The notes beneath the pieces were generated by a model. It did not search any database, was not told where the DNA came from, and worked only from the letters and a program-made list of their open reading frames with translations. From Candidatus Odyssella thessalonicensis L13 (GTDB taxonomy: Bacteria; Pseudomonadota; Alphaproteobacteria; Paracaedibacterales; Paracaedibacteraceae), in NCBI RefSeq assembly GCF_000190415.1, contig NZ_AEWF01000006.1:69501-133500 (forward strand): a DNA stretch of 64,000 nucleotides. Direction: 5' to 3'. Shown piece by piece: positions 1 through 9,406 of this stretch (its first letter is position 1; every line of letters begins with the position of its first letter). Position numbers and translations under genes: made by a program.

Positions 1-28
1 GAGCCTCCATACACAGTCAGTAATTTTC

Positions 29-691
29 TTACTTATCCAATTGTAGATAATGGTTATAAGATTCGCCGGTCTTCACCGGTAATTTTGCTTCGTTATGTTC
101 CTCAATAAAGCCATTTTTTTGAAACACCCGCACTGATGTATCAACGCGAGCAGATGAAACTATAAATTTAATTTTATTCTGTTGCATGATCTTAATAAAG
201 TGCTTTACCATGCTGGTGGCATAGCCCTTATTACGAAATCTAGCATTAGTCTCAATATAATCAATAGTCGCCACTTGGGCGAGCTGAGCGTTATCCCAAA
301 AATAATTTATATGAAAGTTAAGGAAAGAGATATAGGTTTTGGGTACAAAGATGTCCCCTAGATCCGAATTCATCGCATCTTTAGGCGCAACCAATAGAAA
401 CCGCCCGTTCAAATCTGCGTATCTTCCGAATATAGGGTTGATTAACCGCTTTGCCCAAAGATATCCCTGAGCCTCCCCTTCTAAAAAGATATGCTTATCA
501 ATTCTAAGATCATGCTCTCCTTGCTCTTGACTGGGGAACATAAAATCATCAATAACTTGTTCATTAGTGGCTAGATTGACTAGGGGGGTGGCTGGTTTAG
601 CGGCTGCGGGAGCTGTAGCTTGTTCCATAGCTTGGGTAGAGCCAGCCATAAAAAGCATCAGCAAGGCACTTAATCTTGAGACATGTTGCAT
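29..691 (-). CDS. Secreted GNAT-family acetyltransferase-like protein
   Basis: The 220-residue protein starts with a clear Sec signal peptide (about residues 1-21, ending GSTQA) followed by an Ala/Pro-rich linker. The C-terminal half carries a GNAT fold signature: an acetyl-CoA-binding motif A around residues 150-165 (RFRNKGYATSMV, the R/Q-x-x-G-x-G/A loop followed by a helix), then a strand and the motif-B segment RVFQKNGFIEEHN typical of GNAT ends. The family transfers acetyl groups to amines; the substrate here cannot be told. GNAT enzymes are normally cytosolic because acetyl-CoA is there, so an exported one would need host acetyl-CoA. The start is supported by AGAGGTAATAAC just upstream of the ATG. 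The gene is monocistronic and divergent from the erpA-type gene. Family assignment rests on motifs seen by eye. Confidence 0.75.
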   Translation of the reverse strand: MQHVSRLSALLMLFMAGSTQAMEQATAPAAAKPATPLVNLATNEQVIDDFMFPSQEQGEHDLRIDKHIFLEGEAQGYLWAKRLINPIFGRYADLNGRFLLVAPKDAMNSDLGDIFVPKTYISFLNFHINYFWDNAQLAQVATIDYIETNARFRNKGYATSMVKHFIKIMQQNKIKFIVSSARVDTSVRVFQKNGFIEEHNEAKLPVKTGESYNHYLQLDK

Positions 692-922
692 GTTATTACC
701 TCTTATATTTTATTTTTAACATTTGTCTTCACGCTTAAGCTATAAGCATCCCTCTTAACTATTTATGACTTATAAATTATGCAAGTCTCTAATCAGGATG
801 CCTATACATCTTAGATATGATCACTTGCTTATTCTGGTACAAGATATTTTTCTTCCTCTTGCAAAAATTATAAAACGCTCTATAAATTTAATATGTGAAC
901 CTTATTGCTAAAAGTGACCCAA

Positions 923-1267
923 ATGTCCCAGACCTTTTCTATAACTGACAATGCTGCTCGCCGTATTAACTACCTCGTCAATCAACTTGGAGCGCGGGAA
1001 GGTATCAAAGGCCACTTGCTGCGGATCTCAGTGCAAGGCGGTGGTTGCTCAGGCTTTCAATACTCATTTCTTTTTGAAGAAAGTGCCAATCCTGAAGATA
1101 TAACCTTCGAAAATAATGGGGCCAAAGTTATTATTGATGAAATATCCTTGAGTTTGTTGCAAAACTCTGTTCTGGATTACACCGAAGATATGGTGGCGTC
1201 GACTTTTGTTATTAGGAATCCCAATGCCACCTCCGGGTGTGGGTGTGGTAATTCCTTTTCAATTTAA
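923..1267 (+). CDS. erpA: Iron-sulfur cluster insertion protein, ErpA/IscA (HesB) family
   Basis: A 114-residue A-type iron-sulfur carrier protein. The three conserved cysteines are visible: GGGCSGFQY in the middle and the terminal CGCG followed by NSFSI. A-type carriers bind a [2Fe-2S] or [4Fe-4S] cluster and pass it to apo-enzymes in the cytosol. The length is usual for the family. The frame is open to a TTG at 905, which would add six residues; I chose the ATG at 923 because family members begin directly before the strand equivalent to FSITDNAARRI. No strong ribosome binding site separates the two. No isc or suf genes are adjacent. Whether it is ErpA or IscA sensu stricto cannot be decided from one gene, though ErpA is the usual stand-alone form in alphaproteobacteria. 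Confidence 0.88.
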   Translation: MSQTFSITDNAARRINYLVNQLGAREGIKGHLLRISVQGGGCSGFQYSFLFEESANPEDITFENNGAKVIIDEISLSLLQNSVLDYTEDMVASTFVIRNPNATSGCGCGNSFSI

Positions 1268-1884
1268 ATCTTTAGCCTTATCCTTTGCGACAAACACCTA
1301 CCCCTTGGTGTTAGGCGACAGACTGACTACTTTTTATTCAGACTAGTTTTTTTCTCACTCTCCTTGCCCTTTCCCAAGGGAGGCTCAATTTAGCAGGGCC
1401 TAGGGTAATAGGGGGCTGTAGTAAGTCCTTCTTTGATTAAATCTTTCCTGTAACTCAAGACGCTTTACAGGAGGCCTTAAAGCGACTCCTGCTTACGCAT
1501 TTGCCGATATTGTTATCTTATCAACTAAGACTCCACCACCGTTTAAGGCTAACATTCTCAGCTAAATCTTCTTAGCAACGCCACGCCGCCCGGGAAGTTT
1601 ATTAAGAGCAAGCAGTACCTGTTAAGGATTAAATTAATGCTTCACCTCTTTCTGAACGGACAGAAAAATCCAAACAGGCTCTTCCTGCTCAGCTATATCT
1701 CGCGCAAAACTCTTTATCTTAAGGGGAGATAGGCAAAGACCGGGAAGAAAAAGCATATCCTCCCACGCCCAGTTTGCTATTTCAATGGTAATCCGTCCCC
1801 CTATTTTCCACTTATAAGGTGGCGCCCCAGCCCTCACTAGCCTTGGGGTCCGCGTTGTTTTTATTTTTTATTGAGGATATAGGT
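1268..1884. other. Intergenic region, 0.6 kb
   Basis: No convincing gene. A 67-codon GTG-initiated frame on the minus strand (1634-1837) has no recognisable domain. An 8-bp perfect inverted repeat (TCCTGTAA / TTACAGGA) lies at 1446-1472 but has no U-tract, so it is not a typical terminator for the upstream gene. Confidence 0.5.
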
Positions 1885-2493
1885 TTAATCTATAGATATT
1901 CGTGGTGGCCATAGGTAATCAAAGGCTGCTAATTTAGCTTTATCTGGGGAAGGAAACCATTTTTTACCAAAGCTGCCATCGACCATAAAAGAATAATACC
2001 CGAATCTGGAACACGTGATTACCACATGATGGCTGTAGGAATCTGTCCCATTAGGGCGGGTATGAATATAATCATTTCCATTCCTGGAGATTTTCCACCC
2101 TGCCAGCGATAACCAATTTGCTCGGCGACTCAGGCGGGATTTTAAGTCTCGATCACGACATTTAGCGGCCTCCAAATCTCCTTCCATATGTCCGGCACAG
2201 ATACATCCCACTTCAAGCGACTCATGCGTGGGATGAGACATATAGTGAACATATCTTATTGTTTCTCTTTCGCACATTTCACATAATTTTGAGGCTTCTC
2301 CTAAGTCTTCGACCTCATCACATTCCCAACCTCTATGGGGAACCTTAGGGTCTAACCATTTGCCGGTACTACCATGCACAGAGGGCATTATGACCTCCCG
2401 GCAATCTCGGCAGTCATGGTCGTCGCATGCTGTTACATTAGCGACTGTTTTCGCAAGACATAAAGCGGTCAAAAATAATTTAATGCGGGTCAT
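1885..2493 (-). CDS. Secreted Cys/His-rich protein (zinc-ribbon-like)
   Basis: A 202-residue protein. The frame extends upstream to 2562, but AAGGATAAACAC immediately before the ATG at 2493 fixes that start, which gives a hydrophobic leader (MTRIKLFLTALCLAKTVA). The mature part has three cysteine groups: CDDHDCRDC near the N-terminus, CEMCERETIRYVHYMSHP, and VGCICAGHMEGD, followed by a basic helix and a Gly/Asn strand region. The pattern C-x2-C...H...C-x-C-AGH suggests a metal-binding domain; I recall similar cytosolic proteins as conserved hypotheticals in many bacteria, but I cannot name the family. A version with an export leader is unusual. It is transcribed alone and convergent with the erpA-type gene. 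No function is assigned. Confidence 0.65.
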   Translation of the reverse strand: MTRIKLFLTALCLAKTVANVTACDDHDCRDCREVIMPSVHGSTGKWLDPKVPHRGWECDEVEDLGEASKLCEMCERETIRYVHYMSHPTHESLEVGCICAGHMEGDLEAAKCRDRDLKSRLSRRANWLSLAGWKISRNGNDYIHTRPNGTDSYSHHVVITCSRFGYYSFMVDGSFGKKWFPSPDKAKLAAFDYLWPPRISID

Positions 2494-2957
2494 GTGTTTA
2501 TCCTTATTTATATAATACCAAAGGTTGATAGGGTTAGGCAGTCTGCCAGAGAACGTATACAAATGTGGCGACTATACTTGCCTAACTTAAGGCCAACCTT
2601 ATCCCGCAAGGTCGGTTAAATGCTATCCGCCAAAATTACTTAAGGGAAAAATCCTGATGTATGGTTGCAAAATTTTTTATGGAAATAGGTGTTGCCCATA
2701 AAAGGTGAAGATATAAATCCAGCTTTCCTAAAGAATTAGGTACACCGTAGGACCATATTGTTGTCACCCTGGCTGGTATGACATGTTACGCGACAGCTAG
2801 CTAGCCTTACCCAGAATCATTCGCTCTTTTCTTGTGGGCAGGAGATCAATTTTAACTTATAATTTAGATAATTTTTGGTAATTTTATTTTGTTTTAGTAT
2901 AGGAACATGTTTAATTATTTCCACTAAAGAATGATGAATAAGCGAAGAGATAAACAA
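2494..2957. other. Divergent intergenic region
   Basis: This stretch separates the Cys-rich gene (minus) from the NLS-motif gene (plus) and must hold both promoters. It is AT-rich close to each start. I see no gene and no promoter strong enough to place. Confidence 0.5.
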
Positions 2958-3959
2958 ATGATCAAAATGCCTAGAAACTCAAAAATAAGGTTGTGGGCCA
3001 TCAGCCTCCTTATATGGTTACCCCCTTCTCAGGCGATGGAGAAAGATGACTCCGACGGCTCTCTCCCTCCTGTAGCGAAGAGGCAAAAGGTAGAACATAT
3101 TCACCCTCCTCGCCAAGAACAGTCAGATGATCTCAATGTCCTTCTTGAGGTTCTCTTTTCATCCGTCGAAGCCAACAGTTTAAGCCAAGAATATAGGACA
3201 GTAGTTCCGCATCACAGTTCAGACCCAACATCCACATCAACAGACGCTTCTCTCACTGGACTTGGTCCTGCTCGTTTACCTCAATCCCGCACAATTCCCC
3301 TGCCATACTTCTACAGGTTAGCCTGGAGTTACTTTTTTCCTTCTGAGTATAAAAAGAATATTACGTCCCTTTGCGCTGCTTGCGATCTTACCCCTTATAA
3401 ATTTGCCGCTGCTCTGCCGGAACTAAAGAAGTACGATCCTAACGCTTTTCCCTCGACAGAAGAATTTCAGAGCTTCCTGTTTAGGTTCTTTGATCACGTT
3501 AGCCACAGCGCTTTCGCCACAGATTTAACCCGTCTTCTCGCTAATTTTCGTAAAGCGCAACTTTATTGTGCCGAGTATAAACGCAAGCTTACAGCCGCCC
3601 AAGCCTTTACAATATTTGACAGTTTTAGCCACCGCTCTGACATTCAAGAGTTTTCCCAGCAGGGTCTGCTTTATCAAGCCTACATGAACTTTACTCATCT
3701 CACACAGCAGATTTCTGATACTGAAGCGTGCACTATTCTTATGGAATTAACCCAACGCGAGAGGACTTGCCTTAATGAAGTAAAGATTGAAGCCGAGCTC
3801 CTTTTAGCCTTAATGCATCAGGACAACCGCGCCGGCAATTTATTGACAGATGAGGATATCCTTCAGCGTCTCGCACCTTTACTGACACCCGCGACGCCAG
3901 ACCTTCTTAGAAGCCGCTTTCTTAGAGTGATCACTGCTTTAAAGACAAGAAATCAGTAA
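2958..3959 (+). CDS. Secreted hypothetical protein with NLS-like motif
   Basis: I choose the ATG at 2958 because GAAGAGAT lies 8-9 bases upstream; an ATG at 2931 in the same frame has only a purine run touching it. The 333-residue product starts with a basic n-region and hydrophobic core ending LPPSQA, then the mature N-terminus MEKDDSDGS. Residues 38-46 read PVAKRQKVE, which closely parallels the c-Myc-type monopartite nuclear localization signal PAAKRVKLD. The remainder (residues ~100-333) is predicted helical, with no domain I recognise. It is convergent with the Sel1 gene at 4022. A host-nuclear destination is an inference from one short motif plus the export signal; the motif could equally be a basic patch without function. 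Confidence 0.65.
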   Translation: MIKMPRNSKIRLWAISLLIWLPPSQAMEKDDSDGSLPPVAKRQKVEHIHPPRQEQSDDLNVLLEVLFSSVEANSLSQEYRTVVPHHSSDPTSTSTDASLTGLGPARLPQSRTIPLPYFYRLAWSYFFPSEYKKNITSLCAACDLTPYKFAAALPELKKYDPNAFPSTEEFQSFLFRFFDHVSHSAFATDLTRLLANFRKAQLYCAEYKRKLTAAQAFTIFDSFSHRSDIQEFSQQGLLYQAYMNFTHLTQQISDTEACTILMELTQRERTCLNEVKIEAELLLALMHQDNRAGNLLTDEDILQRLAPLLTPATPDLLRSRFLRVITALKTRNQ

Positions 3960-4021
3960 AGGTAAAAGGGAGGCGTCTCTCCGCCGCGCTTTTGCCGACA
4001 CCTCAAAGAAGGGCATTTTGC

Positions 4022-5128
4022 CTACCAGTTCTGCTTTAAATTTTTCCATCTTGCTTTTGTCTTCTCATCAACCTTAGCATTAAGCTCAACGGATCTTTTT
4101 AGATCACGTTTAATTCCAATACCGCCTTCTAGACAATAAGCTAAAGCGAGTTGGCCCAAGCCTTCCCCTTGGTCAGCAGCTTTCTCATAATAAGAGACAG
4201 CCTTTTGCCGATCCTGTCTTACACCTTTTCCTGTCTCATAACAGTAGCCAACTTTAAACTGGGCTAAAGCAAACTCTTGATTGGCAGCTTCAAGAAACCA
4301 AGCAAAGGCGCGCTGATCATCCTTTTTGACGCCCCGTCCAGACCTAAATAAATCAGCAAGGAGGCACTGTGCTTCGGAAAGGCCCTGAGAAGCAGCTTTT
4401 AGCAACCATGCTGCTGCTAGTTTATCATCTGCGGGTAACTTACCTGTACCAGTTAAATAAGCGTAAGCCAGATTACATTGAGCCGCAGGAAACCCTTGCT
4501 CCGCCGCCTTGCGAAACCAGTCAATTCCTTCTTTCTCGTTTTTATTCGTTTCTGCGCCATAAAGGTAATGGTTTCCTAAAACATTTTGCGCTTGAGCATT
4601 CCCTTGTTTAGCCGATAGCTTTAACCATTCAATTGCTTGAGGTGAGTTCTTAGGTGCCCCTTTGCCACAATAATGCATATGCCCTAGGATCATTTGCGCA
4701 ATTGCAGAACCAGCATTAGCGCGTGACTCAATTTCCACTAGAAAGCCTGCTGGTAATGGATAAGCTGAGAAATGTAAACTATGACTTCTAAAAATAATAG
4801 CCAATTCCTTATCCCTCATATTAATGACATTCACTGATGGAAATAGAAAATTCAGCAGATCTGCTGTCACTAAGATATTAGGCATAAGATGATTGTATAA
4901 CCGCTCTACCAATTGCAGTCGAGCTTCTGGATTGTCAAAGAAAATGGCTTCCTCAATTAGCTTTTTATTGTTTATAGGGGTGGAGGTAATTGCAGAAGAC
5001 AATACCTCAGCTTGGTGGGCGCATTGAAAATCCTCCTGTAGTAGTGGCTCTTGATCATGTTGTTCTAAAGCTGCACAAAAAGTACTGAGCAGCGTTATTC
5101 CTAAAGAAATTCGAAAATTTAGGGGCAT
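4022..5128 (-). CDS. Secreted Sel1-repeat protein
   Basis: GGAGGA sits six bases before the ATG at 5128 and overlaps an upstream in-frame ATG at 5140, so 5128 is the start. The 368-residue protein has an N-terminal hydrophobic leader (MPLNFRISLGITLLSTFCAA) and, from about residue 145, six consecutive Sel1-like repeats of about 36 residues with the signature A-x2-L-G-x2-Y-x2-G-x-G-V-x2-D-x2-x-A-x2-W-x2-A-A-x-Q-G. Sel1 repeats are TPR-like helical hairpins that mediate protein-protein contacts, and exported ones in intracellular bacteria often act on host trafficking or signalling. The N-terminal ~130 residues show no domain I know. It is convergent with the preceding gene across about 60 bases. 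Confidence 0.85.
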   Translation of the reverse strand: MPLNFRISLGITLLSTFCAALEQHDQEPLLQEDFQCAHQAEVLSSAITSTPINNKKLIEEAIFFDNPEARLQLVERLYNHLMPNILVTADLLNFLFPSVNVINMRDKELAIIFRSHSLHFSAYPLPAGFLVEIESRANAGSAIAQMILGHMHYCGKGAPKNSPQAIEWLKLSAKQGNAQAQNVLGNHYLYGAETNKNEKEGIDWFRKAAEQGFPAAQCNLAYAYLTGTGKLPADDKLAAAWLLKAASQGLSEAQCLLADLFRSGRGVKKDDQRAFAWFLEAANQEFALAQFKVGYCYETGKGVRQDRQKAVSYYEKAADQGEGLGQLALAYCLEGGIGIKRDLKRSVELNAKVDEKTKARWKNLKQNW

Positions 5129-5505
5129 CTTTTCCTCCATTAATGGCTCACAAAGCTTCTAACTCTTGACGTAACTTTAACAAACAGCTGTAGTCATGAT
5201 CATCTGTCTGCCTCCGTTAACAGGAATATAGCTTAGTTGAAATAATTTAGTTAATATTTATTTAAATTTTTATATAATAGATACGCATAAATATTTTAGA
5301 TTATCCATTTTCTGGTTAAGGCCACAATTTCTTGAACAGCGTTAGCATCTTCGAAGCAAAAATTACTTATAAAAACTAGTAAGATAACTAAGTGAAATTC
5401 ATAGAGCTCCGCTTTTATTGATAATTATACATTGCCCTCTATAAAATTCTGTAATATTTCTACATAGGAGCTAGATTGTTTCTAAAAAATAAAAGAGGAG
5501 AAAAA
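5129..5505. other. AT-rich divergent intergenic region
   Basis: Promoter region between the Sel1 gene and the gene at 5506. Very AT-rich, no ORF of substance. A clear ribosome binding site (AGAGGAG) ends it at about 5494-5500. Confidence 0.5.
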
Positions 5506-6381
5506 ATGAAAAAAAGAAAAATGTTAGCTATGTCCTTTATTGCAGCATTATTATCAGCCCCCACTTACCAGGCTCAAGCCAGCGAGCTTACGGTCAACTT
5601 TTGGAATAAAGATGTCGGTCCCGTTGAAGGCGGGCGCTTCCTGGAAGATCAAAAATATGTTGCTGAGGGACATGTTTTAGGAAAACAGCCAGGCAGCGGT
5701 CTATTTATGATCCCAATTAAAGACAGAAAAATAACAGAAGATGATAATTGGGGACTTTTCGATCTCAAACCGGTGGCGACTGTAATCTACAAAGAAGGAA
5801 AAGTTGAAACGATTAACACGGGCAAAGAAGACACCGTCTTTCTAGGCTTACCCGGAGAAAAGACTACATTTAAAATTTCCCTTTCTTCTGACAGGTATCA
5901 GATTTCAATGATCTCTTTTGCTCTCACCGGCAGACAATACAGTTTCACCACAAGCGGAGGAAGCGTTTGGATACCACCTCAGGTACAATCATCGGAGCAA
6001 GCATATCGCGAAGTTTCTGCCATTGCCGCACTTCCGGGCACAAAGATTCATCCATATCAGGACTTGAATGTTATCTTTTCTTGGCCTGAAAGCCTTGCTG
6101 AGGAAGAAGAAGAGGCAGAGATCAGCACAGCTGTTACCTATAAATCTTATACCCCAACCATTACGACAGATAACTTAGTTGCCAATTGGAAAAGCTCTAT
6201 TTGTGATCTGCATGTTGATAATAAAGTGGATGGTACCGGCAAATATTGCTGTTACCCAACCCGGGGATTCAACAGACGTTTTGAAGGAGCAATTCGCGAT
6301 GCGGGGGATCTCTATAACCTCGGAGAAAAATTCGCTTATGTTGCTGGACACGAACTAGACGCCAATCCTTTTTCAAAGTGA
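5506..6381 (+). CDS. Secreted hypothetical protein
   Basis: The frame is open from a TTG at 5476, but AGAGGAG followed by five A's precedes the ATG at 5506 and decides the start. The 291-residue product has a textbook signal peptide (MKKRKMLAMSFIAALLSAP, cleavage near QAQA-SEL). The mature part is rich in beta-type sequence for about 170 residues, then has an acidic stretch (EEEEEAE, near residue 200) and a C-terminal module with paired cysteines (DGTGKYCCYPTRGFNRRFEG) ending AGHELDANPFSK. That C-terminal module recurs as a stub at 9830-9999. I do not recognise a family. The gene converges on the repeat-toxin gene at 6605 across a shared hairpin. Confidence 0.75.
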   Translation: MKKRKMLAMSFIAALLSAPTYQAQASELTVNFWNKDVGPVEGGRFLEDQKYVAEGHVLGKQPGSGLFMIPIKDRKITEDDNWGLFDLKPVATVIYKEGKVETINTGKEDTVFLGLPGEKTTFKISLSSDRYQISMISFALTGRQYSFTTSGGSVWIPPQVQSSEQAYREVSAIAALPGTKIHPYQDLNVIFSWPESLAEEEEEAEISTAVTYKSYTPTITTDNLVANWKSSICDLHVDNKVDGTGKYCCYPTRGFNRRFEGAIRDAGDLYNLGEKFAYVAGHELDANPFSK

Positions 6382-6487
6382 ACCTATGTTACCTTCTTCG
6401 ATAAGCAAGAGGGAGAACTAACAGAGAATAGGCTTTTTGAGCAAGACCAATAATAGTCTTCGCCTTCTTAAAAAAGCTAAGTTAGAA

Positions 6488-6514
6488 AGAGGCTAAACTC
6501 AAAATTTAGCCTCT
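6488..6514. terminator. Bidirectional hairpin between convergent genes
   Basis: A perfect 10-bp stem (AGAGGCTAAA / TTTAGCCTCT) with a 7-base loop, located between the convergent genes at 5506 and 6605. The flanks are not long U-tracts, so it is a likely but not classical terminator. It is preserved exactly in the duplicated unit. Confidence 0.55.
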
Positions 6515-6604
6515 CTCCCCAATGGTCTCACTCGCAATTTTCCTCAATAATAATAGATCCCCTTAAGACTGCTCCAGGTGCCCATAGCTTGAGGATTCTT
6601 TCCC

Positions 6605-9406
6605 CTAGTCATCATAATGCCCCTTACAAGATTTAACTTTGATAACATTGTTTTCATGGTAATAGACAAGTCTATCTTTCTTGGTAATGCGGCGAGATTT
6701 TTCTTTGGTTTGACGAAGTGGTTTCTGATGAGCGCCTGGAATTTCCTCTCTTAAATCTCTAATTAATCGGAAAACTTTCTTCTTTTCCTGAGGAGGCAAT
6801 TGATCTAAATCCTTTGCTGCTCGCTTAGAAAAGCGCACGATAATTTTTGGTTTTAGTTCTTCCGGTAGCACGGTTAAAACTTCGTGTCGTTCTGCTTTTG
6901 TCAACTGACCTTTAACTAAGTTTTTAAAGATGTCTTTGCGTTCTCTAGAGGTCAGTTTCTTGGGTCCCTTTGGTCGCTGAAGCTTTTTTTGTCTCTTGAG
7001 CTCCATTCTTTTCTCAAGCGAAATAATTTCTGCCTCGGCTTCAGATGAGGCGGCTGCCTCGGCTTCGGAGGATGCGGCTGTCTTCGCTTCTGCCTTATCC
7101 TGAACTAAGACGGAAGAGTCCGGGAGGGCTTCTTCTCCTTTGAGCTCCGCCGCTAAGATCTCATACAGCTCTTCACCACGTTTACTGCCGCCGCGTGCTG
7201 CTAGAAGGGCATACTCTAACGCTGCTTGCTTATCTTCTACTGTGGTTGTTTCTCTATTGAGTTTAAGAAGCGCAAGAAAATAGTAAGCTTCAGGAAGGCC
7301 GGTACTTTTAAGAAGGTCAGTCGCAATTACATCTTGCTCCTCTTCAGCAATTAGCTCATCACTTCCATCCTCATGAATATGGCTATAATGGGTATGATTA
7401 TGCATGATCATGGATGCTAAGTTATAAAGTGCTTCAGGAGTGCCAGCCTTTTTCAACAAGCGGGCAATAACTTGTAAGAGGTTCTCTTGAGTAATGGGAT
7501 TGAGGTTTTCATCTTCGCTTATCTTTCTATCCCGCACCAAGCGTGCCAGCCCTTCAGCGGCTCTAGAATCTTCCACTTGTCTGTATAGGCGGGCTGCTTC
7601 TTGGTAACGCTTTTCTTCCGGAATCGGTTTACCATTTTCATCGGCATGAATAAAGCCCCCCTCAATAAGTTTGGCAAGGGAGCAAAGCGCCCAGTCATCC
7701 CCTGCTTGTCTAAATAATCGTGCCGCTTCTTCATATCGTTGCGCCTCAGAAAGAGGACGGTTATTTTCATCTTTAGAGATCAGCCCTGCAAAGATAAGCC
7801 GTGCCAGATTATTAAGAGCCTCTGGCACCCCCGAGAGCCTGTAAAGTCGTGCCGCCACCTCATAACGCTTACTCGCTGGAACAGGGCGGCCCTTTTCATC
7901 TTTATGGATTAGATTGTCTTCAATAAACTCACCTAAAAAGTACAAACTGTCCTGCGTACCTGAATTTCTGAGCAATCGGTAAGTAACTTCTTGGCGCTTT
8001 TCAGGACTGAAAGCTTTATCTTTCTCATCATGGAGAACAGATCCTTTCCAAATCAATTGAGCGAGAAGATTAAGGGCATCTGGTGTTCGGGATTGCCGGC
8101 AAAGCCGAGCCACAACCTCATAACGCTGACTTTCAATAAACGGTTGGCCTTTCTCGTCAGAATCAATCTTTTTTGTAAGAATAAGTTTAGCTAACATCTC
8201 TAATTCTTGCGGTCCTAGATGGAGTCTTAACAAACGTGCTGCAATTTCATAGCGCTGCTCTTCGGGAAACGAGTTACCATTTTCATCCTCATGAATTTGA
8301 AAAGAGGCTATCGATTGTCCTAATACACTCAAGTAAATAGGCAGGTGAGATACTCGCCATAACCGAGCTGCAACTTGTAGGCGCTTATTTTCAGAAATAG
8401 GATTGTTATCCTCATCTTCGCTTATAAATCCATCGGCTATTAACCCCCCTAGCCTTCCCATATTGAGGGGGTTTTTGCTTTTGCGTAAAATGCTAGCAAA
8501 CCAATTAATTTTAGCAGTTGCGTAGCCAGAAGCAAGATTAGGTTGTTTCAGCATCTCTATAAACTTCTTTTCAATACTATGCGCTGCCTCCTCGTACTCT
8601 CTTGCTTGCTTTGCCAAATCTCCTGCCTTAATGATATGTTCTTGGGCTTTGTTGGAATAAAATGACGCTGAGTCTTGCCCAAGCCAGTTGCATCTAAAAA
8701 ACAGGAACAGTCTTACTTTGAGATGGATAGAAGGAGTTTCTGTTAAAGTCGCCAGACCGTCATAGAGCTGCTCCATAAGAGGTAGATAAAATAAACAATC
8801 CTTTTCCGGTAAAAGCAATGTATTAGCAATAACTGTCATCCTTTCCTCAAAGCCGGGCGATAAAGTTAGCTTCTGAAAGTCAGTTTTTAGAATCTGGTTG
8901 ACGTATACGCTAATAGGCTCTGGACAAGCCGGTGCTGCGGCTAAATCTCTTAATTTGTTCAGCGAAAGCGGCAAAAGTTTACCCGTTAGCAGCGAGGTTA
9001 TCAAAGCTAGCCTTTGCCAGTAAAAAGATTCCTCAATCTGACCTTGGTCCTTGAGTATGGTGCCATACCAGCACATGGATTGGGCTGACCCTGCCTGTGC
9101 GCCTTGAAGAAAATAATCTTTTGCTTTTTCTAACTCTTTACTTTGGTAGCAGACTAATCCCTGTCTAATCAAACCATTGATCACGTTTGGTTCAATTTCT
9201 GGCTTTATCTCTAGTCCTGAGCTTGTAGCTTGCAAAAAACCAAGACTCGACAGATTCATTAGCTCCGGTGAGAAAGACTCTGATCGTATGGTAACAAGAG
9301 AACGATTCACGTGAGGAGGGAGATCATCGTGCTGCATGGCGCTGCTTAGAGTAGATGACAGTTTTAAAAGCACCGTGAGAAAACAAGTTATGTTTAATTT
9401 GGTCAT
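6605..9406 (-). CDS. Secreted repeat protein with C-terminal YoeB-like RNase domain (copy 1)
   Basis: A 933-residue protein. The leader (about residues 1-23) ends LSSA before MQHDDLP. Residues ~70-240 resemble TPR/Sel1 helices. Residues ~295-720 hold nine or more 43-residue repeats of the form RYEEAARLFRQ...AL..LAKLI.GGFI..DENGKPIPEEK. An Ala/Glu linker follows, then a strongly basic segment (KRMELKRQKKLQRPKGPKK). The last ~80 residues read like the YoeB/Txe mRNA interferase: SRRITKKDRLVY and a terminal GHYDD match the SRRIT..HRLVY and terminal HY of E. coli YoeB, with Arg912, His930 and Tyr931 at the positions of YoeB Arg65, His83 and Tyr84. The position of YoeB Glu46 (before Pro-Leu) is Lys895. 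YoeB cuts ribosome-bound mRNA in the cytosol; here it is exported. No antitoxin or immunity gene is adjacent. Confidence 0.85.
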   Translation of the reverse strand: MTKLNITCFLTVLLKLSSTLSSAMQHDDLPPHVNRSLVTIRSESFSPELMNLSSLGFLQATSSGLEIKPEIEPNVINGLIRQGLVCYQSKELEKAKDYFLQGAQAGSAQSMCWYGTILKDQGQIEESFYWQRLALITSLLTGKLLPLSLNKLRDLAAAPACPEPISVYVNQILKTDFQKLTLSPGFEERMTVIANTLLLPEKDCLFYLPLMEQLYDGLATLTETPSIHLKVRLFLFFRCNWLGQDSASFYSNKAQEHIIKAGDLAKQAREYEEAAHSIEKKFIEMLKQPNLASGYATAKINWFASILRKSKNPLNMGRLGGLIADGFISEDEDNNPISENKRLQVAARLWRVSHLPIYLSVLGQSIASFQIHEDENGNSFPEEQRYEIAARLLRLHLGPQELEMLAKLILTKKIDSDEKGQPFIESQRYEVVARLCRQSRTPDALNLLAQLIWKGSVLHDEKDKAFSPEKRQEVTYRLLRNSGTQDSLYFLGEFIEDNLIHKDEKGRPVPASKRYEVAARLYRLSGVPEALNNLARLIFAGLISKDENNRPLSEAQRYEEAARLFRQAGDDWALCSLAKLIEGGFIHADENGKPIPEEKRYQEAARLYRQVEDSRAAEGLARLVRDRKISEDENLNPITQENLLQVIARLLKKAGTPEALYNLASMIMHNHTHYSHIHEDGSDELIAEEEQDVIATDLLKSTGLPEAYYFLALLKLNRETTTVEDKQAALEYALLAARGGSKRGEELYEILAAELKGEEALPDSSVLVQDKAEAKTAASSEAEAAASSEAEAEIISLEKRMELKRQKKLQRPKGPKKLTSRERKDIFKNLVKGQLTKAERHEVLTVLPEELKPKIIVRFSKRAAKDLDQLPPQEKKKVFRLIRDLREEIPGAHQKPLRQTKEKSRRITKKDRLVYYHENNVIKVKSCKGHYDD

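Noticed and set aside
1634..1837. GTG-started 67-codon frame on the minus strand
   Set aside because: No good ribosome binding site, no domain and no conserved neighbour; kept only as a note in the intergenic entry.
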